Shown here: piece by piece, positions 1 through 6,808 of the stretch
How the letters are laid out: each line of letters begins with the position of its first letter
Position numbering within the stretch: the stretch's first letter is position 1
Origin: VRUE01 sp963703335
GTDB taxonomy: Bacteria > Actinomycetota > Thermoleophilia > Solirubrobacterales > 70-9
Assembly (NCBI GenBank): GCA_963703335.1
Contig: OY969812.1
Location: 744,001 to 808,000 of the forward strand
Direction of reading: 5' to 3'
Length of the DNA: 64,000 nucleotides
Position numbers and translations under genes: made by a program
Notes under the pieces: generated by a model
The model's input: the letters and a program-made list of their open reading frames with translations, nothing else
Told to the model about the DNA's origin: nothing
Database searches by the model: none

Positions 1-439
1 TGACGATGCTGGGCGAACCAGCCTCGTAGATTGCCACCACGCGGTCGCTCAGGACCCCGATCGCGCGCCTGAGCTGCTCGCGAACTTCCTCGAGGCGACC
101 CCTTTCCCTTTCGAGCGCGGCGGTGGCGCGGTCCAGTTGCTCCTGCTTGGCGGCGAGTTCGGCCTCGACCGCAGCCAGTTCCTGGCGCAGCGCCGAGACT
201 TCGCCGATCATCGAGTCGATCGCCTTGTTCTGGGCGGCGATCGTTTCGGCCAGCGAGCTCTGATCGGCGCGCACCCCTTCGAGCTTGCCCTGCGTGGCGT
301 CGTACTTTTCCTTCGCCGTCTCGGCCGGCGCGGAGGCGGCCAGGGAGACGGCGAGCGCGCACAGCGCGGTCAGCAGCAGCGTCGCGAAAAGCAGCGCCCG
401 GCGCCTGGTTGCGCCCGGATGTGAACTCGAAGTCTGCAG
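1..439 (-). CDS. Secreted coiled-coil protein, N-terminal part (EnvC/NlpC-P60-type), 3' end outside window
   Basis: Reading leftward, a basic stretch (RRRALLF) is followed by a hydrophobic segment ending ASAPAE, which looks like a signal peptide. About 100 residues of heptad-rich coiled coil follow (ETIAAQNKAIDSM, LAAKQEQLDRATAALERE) and end in a VVAIYEAGSPSIV motif. That motif is typical of the coiled-coil head of actinobacterial NlpC/P60 or M23 peptidoglycan hydrolases and their activators. The catalytic domain would lie off the left edge. No ATG, GTG or TTG lies between the in-frame TAG and the signal peptide, so I place the start at a CTG. The start is uncertain and the gene may be damaged at its 5' end. 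Confidence 0.5.
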   Translation of the reverse strand, partial: MQTSSSHPGATRRRALLFATLLLTALCALAVSLAASAPAETAKEKYDATQGKLEGVRADQSSLAETIAAQNKAIDSMIGEVSALRQELAAVEAELAAKQEQLDRATAALERERGRLEEVREQLRRAIGVLSDRVVAIYEAGSPSIV

Positions 440-725
440 GGGTCGGCCAGGCTAGCGGAGTCCTCTTACAGTTGGTAGGAGTTGCTAATAACCCGAAATT
501 CCCCTTGCATCGGCACGTTCTGGAGGGAATCGGCGGATCGGCGCCGAGGTTATCGGGCGATTTGAACCAGCTGGCCTATGCGTGTTGAAGTCCTCGGCGC
601 TTCCGATCGCTGGTTGTACTGCCCCGGTGGGCAGGAATGTCGAACTTGGTACCCGCGAAGGATTTGACTCGAGACTGTGCGCACGAAAAAGGCGCCGTTC
701 CAGGGCCTTTCTAATAGCGGGGGTA

Positions 726-868
726 GTGTCCGGTTTCAGTAGATAGGCGACACCTGTGTCGAGACATAGGAGACACCCAACGAAGGGAGCTCTCCTATGG
801 CAAAGGCGCGGTATCTGGTCGAGGCGCATCTGGTGGAGGGCCGCTCGGTCGCAGAGCTGGCGGCGACA
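726..868 (+). mobile_element. IS481-type insertion sequence remnant (left end and first 24 transposase codons)
   Basis: A TGTCCGG end-like sequence leads into an SD (GAAGGGAG) and an ATG at 797. The first residues, MAKARYLVEAHLVEGRSVAE, match the usual start of IS481/IS3-type integrase-fold transposases (the first helix of the helix-turn-helix). The frame is lost right after LAAT, where arsC-like sequence begins. No DDE domain or right end is present. This is a dead fragment left by a deletion or a recombination event. Confidence 0.6.
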
Positions 869-1000
869 AGTGCCCCTACGTGCCCGGCGTCCGCTACCTC
901 GGCTGGGACCTCCCCGACCCGAAGGGCCGGCCGGTCGAGGAGGTCCGCGCGACGCGCGACGAGATCGCTGGGTCGGGTCGAGGCGCCGGTCAAGAGGTTG
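862..1000 (+). pseudogene. arsC-like (LMW phosphatase-fold arsenate reductase) 3' remnant
   Basis: The frame reading GDKCPYVPGVRYLGWDLPDP is the characteristic C-terminal third of actinobacterial ArsC/low-molecular-weight phosphatase-type arsenate reductases. It continues GRPVEEVRATRDEIA. The tail RVEAPVKRL then appears only after a one-base frameshift. The N-terminal P-loop part is missing and is replaced by the IS481 remnant. It cannot encode a working enzyme. It suggests the element or island edge was inserted beside, or lost, an arsenic-resistance locus. Confidence 0.6.
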
Positions 1001-1124
1001 TGCCACCGCGTATTTCGCTCTACCATGCGGAAAACCCTCGTTCTCTGGGGCTCAGACCACCTGGATCGCACCCACGAGGTCGCCGGGTTCCAATTGGGCT
1101 AGGCCCTTCTCTCGCCACCCCGCG

Positions 1125-1406
1125 TCAGCGCCGACGTCCCGAACCGCGGATCCGCTCCATCCGAGCGGCAAGCTCGCTGAGCTCCACGTCTAGACCGTCG
1201 GTGACGCGGATCAAGGTGGCGAGGGTCGGATTGGCGACCCCCCGCTCCAGCTCGCTGATGCGCTGAAAAGACATGTCGAGGCGATCGGCGAGCTCCTCGT
1301 GGGTCAAGTCCGCCTCATCGCGCAGCTCCTCGATCGCTTCGCCCAGCGCCTTGTGGGTCGGAGATCGGGGTTTGCTGCGGCGGCGGGGAGGCACGGTGCA
1401 TGGCAC
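1125..1406 (-). CDS. XRE-family helix-turn-helix transcriptional regulator
   Basis: This 93-residue protein is one HTH_3/XRE domain. LGEAIEELRDEADLTHEELA is helices 1-2, DRLDMSFQRISELERGVANP is the recognition helix and the typical ERG.xNP turn, and LATLIRVTDGLDVELSELA completes the five-helix bundle. Basic tails flank the domain. A GTG start is used; another GTG four codons in is possible. A partial palindrome lies 24-38 bases upstream and resembles the palindrome before the Csb2-like operon, so it probably represses itself and that operon (inference). Confidence 0.8.
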   Translation of the reverse strand: MPCTVPPRRRSKPRSPTHKALGEAIEELRDEADLTHEELADRLDMSFQRISELERGVANPTLATLIRVTDGLDVELSELAARMERIRGSGRRR

Positions 1407-1429
1407 CCTTCCCGCCGGGGAACCCAGTT

Positions 1430-1444
1430 GTTAACCGTTATAAC
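1430..1444. promoter_or_regulatory. Candidate operator upstream of the XRE gene
   Basis: GTTAACCGTTATAAC is an imperfect 15-base palindrome in the promoter region of the XRE gene. Read on the minus strand it shares the AACGGTT core and the GTTA...TAAC ends with the perfect palindrome at 2736-2750 (11 of 15 positions). Such pairing is typical of an autoregulator and its target. Binding is inferred only. Confidence 0.45.
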
Positions 1445-1554
1445 GTGAAACGGCGAACCCCGCGACGCAACCGAATACCCCAGATGTACCTGACCCTCTT
1501 CAGGGCCAGATGAGAATGGACCCGTCAAAGCAGTCCGACGTCCTGAAACTTGGC

Positions 1555-2361
1555 CTACTCGAACGGCGTGATCGGAAGGTCGACTGGCGCGAGCAACCCC
1601 ATGCCGAGTAGCCGGTCGCGGCCAATCACGATCGGGCCTTCGACCGGGTCCCGGAAGCAGATCCGCACGTGTGTCGGAAGTCCCCTGCGAGCGTCGAAGG
1701 ACGCGCTCGCCGGCGGTAGCCCGGGAAGCCAGGCTTCATCGTGGGCCTGCACCTCCATCACCAGCTCCTCCATCACCAAGGTCCGCTGCGCATGGTCTTG
1801 GTCGCCGAGTAGCGCAGAGCCGATCGCGTCAAGCAGGCCGCGGCGACGATGGTTCGCGAGCTTTTCCACTTCGCGGGCCTCGGAGATCCAGGGGGTCGCG
1901 CTCGTCCAGATGCGCGAAGGGCCCACCCACCGGCTCACCTCATAAGCCTTCGAGCTGGCCGACCTCAGACGCAAGTCACGGCCGGCGACGTGAAACCCCT
2001 CCCGGCCGATCGAACGGATCGCGGTCTGTAGCGCCCGGCTGCTCCGCCGACTCGGCACCCGCGGGACCAGGAGACCAACCGCGGCAACCTCCCTGCTGGC
2101 AACAGGCACAGGGATCCTGGGGAGCGCGAACACCGCGAGTCGATCCTCGACAACTACTTCCTCAACAGCTTTGCCGAGTCGCTGCAGCAAGGCCCCGCAG
2201 AAGCCAACCGCGACTTCTCGCGAGCGCTCCGCCGGCATCGCCACGTCGAGCTCCCAACGACAAATCGCGTGCGGCGAGCGCAAAACTGGCTCGGCTTGCA
2301 TCGGGACGAGCGTGTCTTGATGCCCCAGCTGAGATGTGCAGGTGCCTGGCTTGGTGTTCAT
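1555..2361 (-). CDS. Csb2/GSU0054-like protein (type I-G/I-U Cas5-Cas6 family), short orphan form
   Basis: The 268-residue protein has three landmarks I associate with the Csb2 (GSU0054) family. The first is a VFALPRIPVPVASREVAAVG strand-rich block near residue 80. The second is W-x-G-P-S-R-I-W-T-S-A-T-P-W near residue 145. The third is the C-terminal glycine-rich GPIVIGRDRLLGMGLLAPVD, like the G-loop of Cas6-type RAMP folds. Family members are usually 400-550 residues with an N-terminal Cas5-like half. That half seems missing or very reduced here. No other cas gene or CRISPR array is in the window. It starts in an ATGA overlap with the 2358-2735 gene, so the two are co-translated. Assignment is from motif memory and moderately sure. 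Confidence 0.5.
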   Translation of the reverse strand: MNTKPGTCTSQLGHQDTLVPMQAEPVLRSPHAICRWELDVAMPAERSREVAVGFCGALLQRLGKAVEEVVVEDRLAVFALPRIPVPVASREVAAVGLLVPRVPSRRSSRALQTAIRSIGREGFHVAGRDLRLRSASSKAYEVSRWVGPSRIWTSATPWISEAREVEKLANHRRRGLLDAIGSALLGDQDHAQRTLVMEELVMEVQAHDEAWLPGLPPASASFDARRGLPTHVRICFRDPVEGPIVIGRDRLLGMGLLAPVDLPITPFE

Positions 2362-2735
2362 CTCCTGAGCGCCTTCGCCGGTCGCGCACTCGAAGCCTCT
2401 GAGTGGGAACCGTTCCTGCTCGTCTGACTCCGACCCGACGATTGTCGGGTGGAGGTGTCCACCTGCATGAGATTCGCCACAGCCAGCAGTAGATATGCCT
2501 CAAGTTCCGCGTCGTGGCACATATCAATGATCACCGCTAGGAACATGAAGCGCTGAGCGCAGCGCCAGGCCACCGGAGCGGCGTCACGGGGTGCCGAAAA
2601 GGCAAGGAGACGCTCGAGTTCGCGGTGCCTCGCAGCCTCCTGCATGACTGGCGTAAGTTCTTCCCCGACGGTCAATTCCAGTCTCCCGTACCTAAGATCC
2701 GGCCTCTCCCAGACCGCTATAGTGCCGCTGAGCAT
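2358..2735 (-). CDS. Unknown protein, first gene of the Csb2-like operon
   Basis: The protein is 125 residues with a helical middle (QEAARHRELERLLAF; FMFLAVIIDMCHDAELEAYL) and a polar, basic C-terminus (SSGRSQTSRNGSHSEASS). I do not recognise it. The ATG directly abuts a perfect palindrome and has no Shine-Dalgarno sequence, which suggests a leaderless transcript with the operator over the start site. Its stop overlaps the Csb2-like start by four bases. The fixed pairing suggests a functional link with that protein, perhaps a small subunit. Confidence 0.55.
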   Translation of the reverse strand: MLSGTIAVWERPDLRYGRLELTVGEELTPVMQEAARHRELERLLAFSAPRDAAPVAWRCAQRFMFLAVIIDMCHDAELEAYLLLAVANLMQVDTSTRQSSGRSQTSRNGSHSEASSARPAKALRR

Positions 2736-2750
2736 GTTAAACGGTTTAAC
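2736..2750. promoter_or_regulatory. Perfect palindromic operator at the Csb2-like operon start
   Basis: GTTAAACGGTTTAAC consists of two perfect 7-base arms around one central base, ending at the base before the ATG at 2735. Its A/T-rich make-up stands out from its surroundings. It matches the site before the XRE gene in its core. It is the likely binding site of that regulator and probably overlaps the transcription start. Confidence 0.55.
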
Positions 2751-2810
2751 GTGTGACGGGTGAGCGGGCGGCTTCGGGCTTCCTCACGAGGGCAGCACCC
2801 CGGAACCGCC

Positions 2811-2856
2811 GATCGACTCCGTTCGAGCCTCTCCGGTGGGCTTGACGGAGTCGATC
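2811..2856. repeat. 12-bp perfect inverted repeat (hairpin)
   Basis: GATCGACTCCGT (2811-2822) and ACGGAGTCGATC (2845-2856) are exact complements around a 22-base loop. The loop carries a further AGCC/GGCT pairing. It lies in the 344-base gap between the divergent Csb2-like operon and the Abi-like gene. No T-run follows, so a plain terminator is unlikely. A structured RNA or a protein-binding site are the alternatives. Confidence 0.5.
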
Positions 2857-2897
2857 TGCTGATCATTTCCAGCCGGCGATGGCGCAGGGACGGTTGC

Positions 2898-2923
2898 GGG
2901 CAAAAAAAGGGAGGAGTGGATTT
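2898..2923 (+). repeat. A-rich direct repeat, copy 1 (upstream of Abi-like gene)
   Basis: GGGCAAAAAAAGGGAGGAGT followed by GGATTT closely matches the second copy at 3748-3773 (roughly 24 of 29 aligned positions). The two copies bracket the Abi-like gene at a distance of 850 bases. Homopurine, A-tract-rich sequence of this kind is rare in the window. Confidence 0.45.
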
Positions 2924-3079
2924 CGCCTCCGCGAATCGCGCTGCCGTCGAAGGACCGGGACACATGACCACCGGCGCTAGAACGACGGAGCCCCAGGGGG
3001 ATCACCGCCGAAGCGGGAGAGCCTTACCTGGGGCATACGCCAACTAGTCTAGCGCGACCTCCCAACTCTCAAGCCAAGA

Positions 3080-3709
3080 ATGCAGCCAACTCAGGCCACC
3101 ACATGGATCACCGAAGCCCGCTTTGCCCCTTATCTCGAGGAGGCCGGCGGCAAGCACGAGAAAGCCCTCTCCCTCTACATCTGGAACGCACGGATCTCGG
3201 CCGCGGCGTTCGAGACCCTTCATCACGTCGAGGTGATCCTGCGCAACGCAGTCGATGCGCAATTCGCCCCGCTCGATGGCAGCGCAGCTCCGCGCGACAC
3301 CTGGCTCGAGAACCCCGCTGTGCTGAACGATCCCTCACGCCAGCGGGTGCATGAGACGATCGGCAGGATCTCGCGGGAAGGCAAGACGCCGACCCGGGGC
3401 AGGGTCGTGGCCGGCCTCTCTTTCGGATTCTGGCGGGCCTTGTTTGACAAGAAGTACGCCGGCATCTGGGTTTCCCATCTGCATCGAGCCTTTCCGGCAG
3501 GCTCAGGCGAACGCGCGGAGGTCGCAACGCTGATGTCGAACCTTGTTCCCTTCCGCAACCGCCTGGCCCATCACGAGACGATCGTCAGGCGACCGATTTC
3601 AACCCACTACGAGGAGATGCTGACCCTGGCGGGGCTGATCGACCCCGAGGCCAGGATCTGGGTCGACGAGATCTCACGGGTCAACGGGGTCCTCAGCGCC
3701 CGCCCGTAG
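3080..3709 (+). CDS. Abi-like (Abi_2 family) HEPN-domain protein, probable RNase toxin
   Basis: The 209-residue protein follows the Abi-like plan: LHHVEVILRNAVDAQ near residue 50, SFGFWRALF near 115, and RNRLAHHE near 159. The last is the R-x4-H motif of HEPN ribonucleases. Members of this family act in abortive infection or as toxins, and AbiF/AbiD-type members are reported to work with a non-coding RNA. It is a lone plus-strand gene, followed by a clear terminator, and faces away from the Csb2-like operon. The start lacks a strong SD. The structured upstream gap could hold an RNA partner (inference). Confidence 0.75.
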   Translation: MQPTQATTWITEARFAPYLEEAGGKHEKALSLYIWNARISAAAFETLHHVEVILRNAVDAQFAPLDGSAAPRDTWLENPAVLNDPSRQRVHETIGRISREGKTPTRGRVVAGLSFGFWRALFDKKYAGIWVSHLHRAFPAGSGERAEVATLMSNLVPFRNRLAHHETIVRRPISTHYEEMLTLAGLIDPEARIWVDEISRVNGVLSARP

Positions 3710-3727
3710 AGCAAGGGTGATGAAAGG

Positions 3728-3747
3728 TCGGGCAAGAGCCCGGTTTT
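3728..3747 (+). terminator. Intrinsic terminator of the Abi-like gene
   Basis: CGGGC-AAGA-GCCCG closes a five-pair stem (six with a T-G pair) and is followed by GTTTT. It begins 18 bases after the Abi-like stop codon. Confidence 0.65.
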
Positions 3748-3773
3748 GGGCAAAAAAAAGGGAGAGGTAGATC
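3748..3773 (+). repeat. A-rich direct repeat, copy 2 (downstream of Abi-like gene)
   Basis: GGGCAAAAAAAAGGGAGAGG followed by TAGATC is the partner of the 2898-2923 copy. It sits just after the terminator. The pair could mark the edges of a small Abi cassette or be conserved parts of two RNAs. Nothing in the sequence decides which. Confidence 0.45.
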
Positions 3774-3809
3774 TGAGCGCTTCTCGCCCGAGACGGCCAG
3801 AGAGTCGGT

Positions 3810-3839
3810 GAGCGAGGCGCCAATTTCGGCGCCTCGCTC
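3810..3839. terminator. Strong hairpin between convergent genes
   Basis: GAGCGAGGCGCC (3810-3821) and GGCGCCTCGCTC (3828-3839) form a perfect 12-pair stem with a six-base loop. It stands between the convergent Abi-like gene and the end of the long minus-strand gene run, so it is the likely end point for transcripts from the right. No clear U-tract is present. Confidence 0.55.
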
Positions 3840-3854
3840 CCCTCGGCTCCCTGC

Positions 3855-4178
3855 TCAGCGCTCGCCCTCGCCCTTTCGGGGCGGACGGGCGGCGATTGGG
3901 CTACGAGGTGCCGTCGGCCGCGCGGGCTCCTCCCTCGCCTCGGCCTCGACGATTTCGATCCCGTACTCGTCGGGCGAGGGGTTCTCGTTGGAGATCACGA
4001 GCGCCTCGAGCACGGCCTGGGCGACATCGGCCGGCTCCCACTCGCTGTCAAACCAGCAGACCGCATAGCGGCGCTGGGCGTAGGCGCGAAGCGCCTCGGG
4101 GTCAGAGACCAAGACGCTGAGGTTGATCTCCACATGAACCGGCTCGCCGCCAGCGCTGTGATCACGTGCACCGTCCAT
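3855..4178 (-). CDS. Unknown 107-residue protein
   Basis: The start is placed at the ATG that shares one base with the preceding stop (TGATG), giving MDGARDHSAGGEPVHVEINL. The core (INLSVLVSDPEALRAYAQRR, then AQAVLEALVIS) looks like an alpha-beta fold. The tail is acidic then basic. I recognise no family. It is the last gene of the minus-strand run that starts near 44.1 kb. Confidence 0.55.
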   Translation of the reverse strand: MDGARDHSAGGEPVHVEINLSVLVSDPEALRAYAQRRYAVCWFDSEWEPADVAQAVLEALVISNENPSPDEYGIEIVEAEAREEPARPTAPRSPIAARPPRKGEGER

Positions 4179-4399
4179 CAGTCGTCTCCTGTCTCGAAGA
4201 ACTCGGTCGGCTCCCACTCGCGGTCTCGCTCAGGCCGCTCGACCAGCTCGCTGCGATAGCGCGAGCAGAAAGCATCGCCGCTCGTCGCCTCGCGCGCGAG
4301 GTGCTCGAGCTCGAGCTGATCGCCGGGGCCCTCCGACCAGATCACGATCGTCGTCTTGTGCAGCGGCCCGGGGGCCGCCGCGCGCTCGCCATCAGACAT
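4178..4399 (-). CDS. Unknown 73-residue protein
   Basis: It begins MSDGERAAAPGPLHKTTIVI, with the ATG eight bases inside the end of the preceding gene. It contains GDAFCSRYRSEL and a WEPTEFFE tail. The tail echoes the WFDSEWEPADVA of the next gene, so the two may be distant relatives. The function is unknown. Confidence 0.5.
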   Translation of the reverse strand: MSDGERAAAPGPLHKTTIVIWSEGPGDQLELEHLAREATSGDAFCSRYRSELVERPERDREWEPTEFFETGDD

Positions 4400-4754
4400 C
4401 GGTGTCGAGGATCTCGCGGCCGGTGCGCGGCACCAGTTGGCAGACGAATTCGACGAGGTCAGCGCCCTGGCATTCGCCGGGCCGGTTGACATAGGCGGCG
4501 ATCGCGTCCATAGCGTCCTCGTCGTCGATCACGCTCTCGCCGGGCGGGAGCTGCTCGGGGCGCCAGCCCCCCCAGCGCACCCCAGCCTGCTCCCGGCCGC
4601 AGCTCCGGCAGGAGATCGAGACCTCGTCGAGCACCGCGGTTTGCGGCGAAGTGTCCAGAACCAGGACCTCGTCCTCGACCCGCAGCGGGGTTGCGACGAG
4701 CAGGGCGTCGCGCTCGTAGGCGAGGTCCTCCGAGCCGCAGTGTTCACACCTCAC
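4392..4754 (-). CDS. Small zinc-ribbon protein
   Basis: 120 residues. MRCEHCG at the start and CRSCG near residue 50 form a CxxC...CxxC zinc ribbon with a beta-rich stretch between them (DEVLVLDTSPQTAVLDEV). A helical acidic part follows (DDEDAMDAIAAYVNRPGECQ). It overlaps both neighbours (11 bases upstream, 8 downstream), so it is translationally coupled. It is one of several zinc-ribbon proteins of this plan in the window. The role is unknown. Confidence 0.6.
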   Translation of the reverse strand: MRCEHCGSEDLAYERDALLVATPLRVEDEVLVLDTSPQTAVLDEVSISCRSCGREQAGVRWGGWRPEQLPPGESVIDDEDAMDAIAAYVNRPGECQGADLVEFVCQLVPRTGREILDTDV

Positions 4755-5169
4755 CGTTCACCTCCAGCCAGCGCAGGTGGTCTTCGAGCCAGTCGACGGC
4801 GGGGCCGCCGTAGCGGTCCCAGAGCTCGTCGACGTGGACCCGGGCCAGCTGCTCGGGGCTGACCTCGAGCTCGCCGCGGTCGACAAGGACGCCGGCGATC
4901 ACGCCGATCAGGCAGGCCTCGAGCGGTCCGTGCTCGCGCAGGCAATTCGCGCAGCGAGCGCTCGGTGAGGCCTCAACCCGTTCGACCGCCGACCAATGGA
5001 CGCTCACATGGCCGACCCGCACTGCGCGGGGGCCGAGTCCGCGAAGCGGCCCGACCGCCAAGGGGCAATCCTCGCCGAAGCCGCGGTAGAGCGCTACCTC
5101 GCGCCTGCAACGCTTGCTCGCGCCCCAGAGCTCGCGGGCCAGCGCGACCCTTCGTCTCAACTCTCTCAT
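4744..5169 (-). CDS. Unknown 141-residue protein with CxxC motif
   Basis: A basic N-terminal part (MRELRRRVALARELW) precedes CANCLREHGPLEACLIGVIA, which is Cys-rich and helical, and then an acidic helical C-terminus. A good SD (AAAGGA, five bases before ATG) decides the start. The same leader, GATCGAAAGGAACCAG, precedes the ATG of the 31335-32780 gene. No family is recognised. Confidence 0.55.
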   Translation of the reverse strand: MRELRRRVALARELWGASKRCRREVALYRGFGEDCPLAVGPLRGLGPRAVRVGHVSVHWSAVERVEASPSARCANCLREHGPLEACLIGVIAGVLVDRGELEVSPEQLARVHVDELWDRYGGPAVDWLEDHLRWLEVNGEV

Positions 5170-5271
5170 CTGGTTCCTTTCGATCTGGAAGCTGATGGCC
5201 GAGCAGCGCTCGAAGCGCCGGTCGGCCCGGACGCCGCGCCAAGCAGTGCGGCGGCCTCTGGTGAGCCGGCC

Positions 5272-5811
5272 TCAGTCGGCGGGGTCGAGCAGCTCGGCGG
5301 CCCGTTCGGGGCCGAACTCGCGCTCGAGCAGCTCGCGTACCTCGACGGGGTGCTCGCATTCGGTGCGGCTCACCTCCTTGCCGCCCTCGAAGGCGATCGC
5401 GCCGGCGAAGCCGAGCGCGGGGTGGAAGAAGGAGAGCTCGACCGAGAGCGCGGGGAAGCGGGCGGCCAGCGTGGCGGCGATCCCCTCCGGCGCGCTCCAA
5501 GGCGTCGACAGCCGGAAGCGCAGCGTCCCCTCGCCGGCGTCCTCGAGGTGGACCGACTCGGAGTCGGCGGGACGGATGCAGCCCCAGTGCGCTGCTCGCC
5601 AGGCGTAGGGGTCCTCCGCCTCGGCCGCCCCGCACATCGCCGCCAGGGCGACCGCCCCGGGATCGGGGCGCCGGCTCGCCAGCTCGGCGGGCGTCGGGTC
5701 AACGCGCTCGAAGTCGAACGGGATCCCCGGGCTCCCGACCGCCTGACGCACCTCGGCGAGCAGCTCTCCCTCACCGCGCAGCTGCAGGTTGTTGAAGCAC
5801 CAGTCAGGCAC
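5272..5811 (-). CDS. YubB/Api92-type ferredoxin-like domain protein
   Basis: With the GTG at 5811 the protein starts MPDWCFNNLQLRGEGELLAE. This is the hallmark start (MPNWC-x-N-x-L-x-x-G) of the ferredoxin-like domain found in plasmid YubB and phage Api92-like proteins. GGAGG lies eight bases upstream, which is why I prefer this start to the GTG nine bases earlier. The usual family features of a Trp-rich middle (YAWRAAHWGC) and a substrate-like alpha-beta repeat (STPWSAPEGIAATLAARFP) follow over 179 residues. The family is common on plasmids and phages, but its function is not established. Confidence 0.7.
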   Translation of the reverse strand: MPDWCFNNLQLRGEGELLAEVRQAVGSPGIPFDFERVDPTPAELASRRPDPGAVALAAMCGAAEAEDPYAWRAAHWGCIRPADSESVHLEDAGEGTLRFRLSTPWSAPEGIAATLAARFPALSVELSFFHPALGFAGAIAFEGGKEVSRTECEHPVEVRELLEREFGPERAAELLDPAD

Positions 5812-6433
5812 GCTGCTCACCTCCGGCGCGGGCGAGGACCGGACCCTCGGGCCCGAGCACGTCGTCGACCCCCTCGCCGCAGGCGAGGCAGAAAATGTCG
5901 GTCAGCTCGCCCCCCTCTTCGAGCACCGGGCGCCCGTCGGCGGAGAGGCCGAGCAGGTCGTAGCGGTACTCGAAGCGCAGGTGGCCCTCCGCCCCGCAAC
6001 TGGGGCAGCGCGCCGCGGCGTCAACCGGGCGGCGGGCGCCGCGCTCCTCGAGCTCGCGGACGGCGGCGATCACGCCGTTGGCGAGCCCGATCGCGCCCTC
6101 GACGATCTCCGCGGTCAGGGCGGCGCTGTCGGCGCCCTCCCAGAGCTCGCGGCTCGCCAGCTTTCGGATCTCCTCGGAGGCGGCGACGACGTGGGCGTTG
6201 GGGTTCGCGGTCGAGAAGACCGTGATCAGCGCCACGTCGCTCTCTTCGACCGCGCTCGGGTAGACGAGGATCTCGAGCGCCTCCGGGCATTCGAGGACCC
6301 CCGCGCCGCGCAGTTCGTCGAGCAGGCGGTTCAGGTCATCGGCGCCCGAGAACTCATCGAGACAGCCGAAGTCCTCCTCGAGCCGGGGCCCGAGCTCGGC
6401 GGCATCGCCCTTGACGGCGAAGACGTCCCCCAT
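5804..6433 (-). CDS. Unknown 209-residue protein with C-terminal zinc ribbon
   Basis: The N-terminal half is acidic and alpha-beta (EILVYPSAVEESDVALITVF). The C-terminal half has CPSCG near residue 145 and CLACG near 185, separated by FEYRYDLLGLSADGRPV. That is a zinc ribbon similar to the one at 8519-8791, which has DVTGLSRDGE in the same place. The start codon shares a base with the previous stop. The function is unknown. Confidence 0.6.
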   Translation of the reverse strand: MGDVFAVKGDAAELGPRLEEDFGCLDEFSGADDLNRLLDELRGAGVLECPEALEILVYPSAVEESDVALITVFSTANPNAHVVAASEEIRKLASRELWEGADSAALTAEIVEGAIGLANGVIAAVRELEERGARRPVDAAARCPSCGAEGHLRFEYRYDLLGLSADGRPVLEEGGELTDIFCLACGEGVDDVLGPEGPVLARAGGEQRA

Positions 6434-6699
6434 CAGTAGCCGTGCTCCCAGACCGGCCAGTCGCCGGCCTCGGCGATCTCGATCGCGCGCTTGGCGACGG
6501 CGCTGGGGATCGGGTGAAGGCTGGTCTCCTGGCGAGCCCCCACCTCCTCGTCGAGGGCGATCCCCTCATGGATCGCGACCGCGCGGGCCACCGTGCCATC
6601 CCGCAGGTCGACGATCACCTCGATCGGCACTGTGTAGGCGACCGCGACCCGGTAGTCGGTGTCGATTTGTTCGCGCTTGGCTAGCGCTTTCTCGCTCAT
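6433..6699 (-). CDS. Unknown 88-residue protein
   Basis: It starts MSEKALAKREQIDTDYRVAV with GAGGAG upstream. The alternating hydrophobic pattern (VAVAYTVPIEVIVDLRDGTV) suggests a small beta-rich fold. I recognise nothing further. It is coupled to the next gene by TGATG. Confidence 0.5.
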   Translation of the reverse strand: MSEKALAKREQIDTDYRVAVAYTVPIEVIVDLRDGTVARAVAIHEGIALDEEVGARQETSLHPIPSAVAKRAIEIAEAGDWPVWEHGY

Positions 6700-6780
6700 G
6701 GGTTGCTTGCTCCTCTCAGCAGTCGTTCCGGGGGCATGCCCCCCGGGTCTCGCCCCGTACCGGGGATCGGCGCCGGGGCC

Positions 6781-6802
6781 GGGGCAGGCGGCCGCCTGCC
6801 CC
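6781..6802. repeat. 22-base perfect palindrome (intercistronic hairpin)
   Basis: GGGGCAGGCGG is followed directly by its exact complement CCGCCTGCCCC, giving an 11-pair self-complementary element. It sits six bases after a stop codon and about 80 bases before the next start. It is the most perfect example of the GC-rich hairpins found in many gaps of this gene run. Confidence 0.6.
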
Positions 6803-6808
6803 GCACTC

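Noticed and set aside
137..424. Plus-strand ORF in the left-edge coiled-coil gene
   Set aside because: It is the antisense of a clear coiled-coil sequence and resembles nothing.
2757..3079. tRNA or attachment site in the gap before the Abi-like gene
   Set aside because: No cloverleaf or T-loop consensus could be formed, and no matching second half is seen at another boundary.
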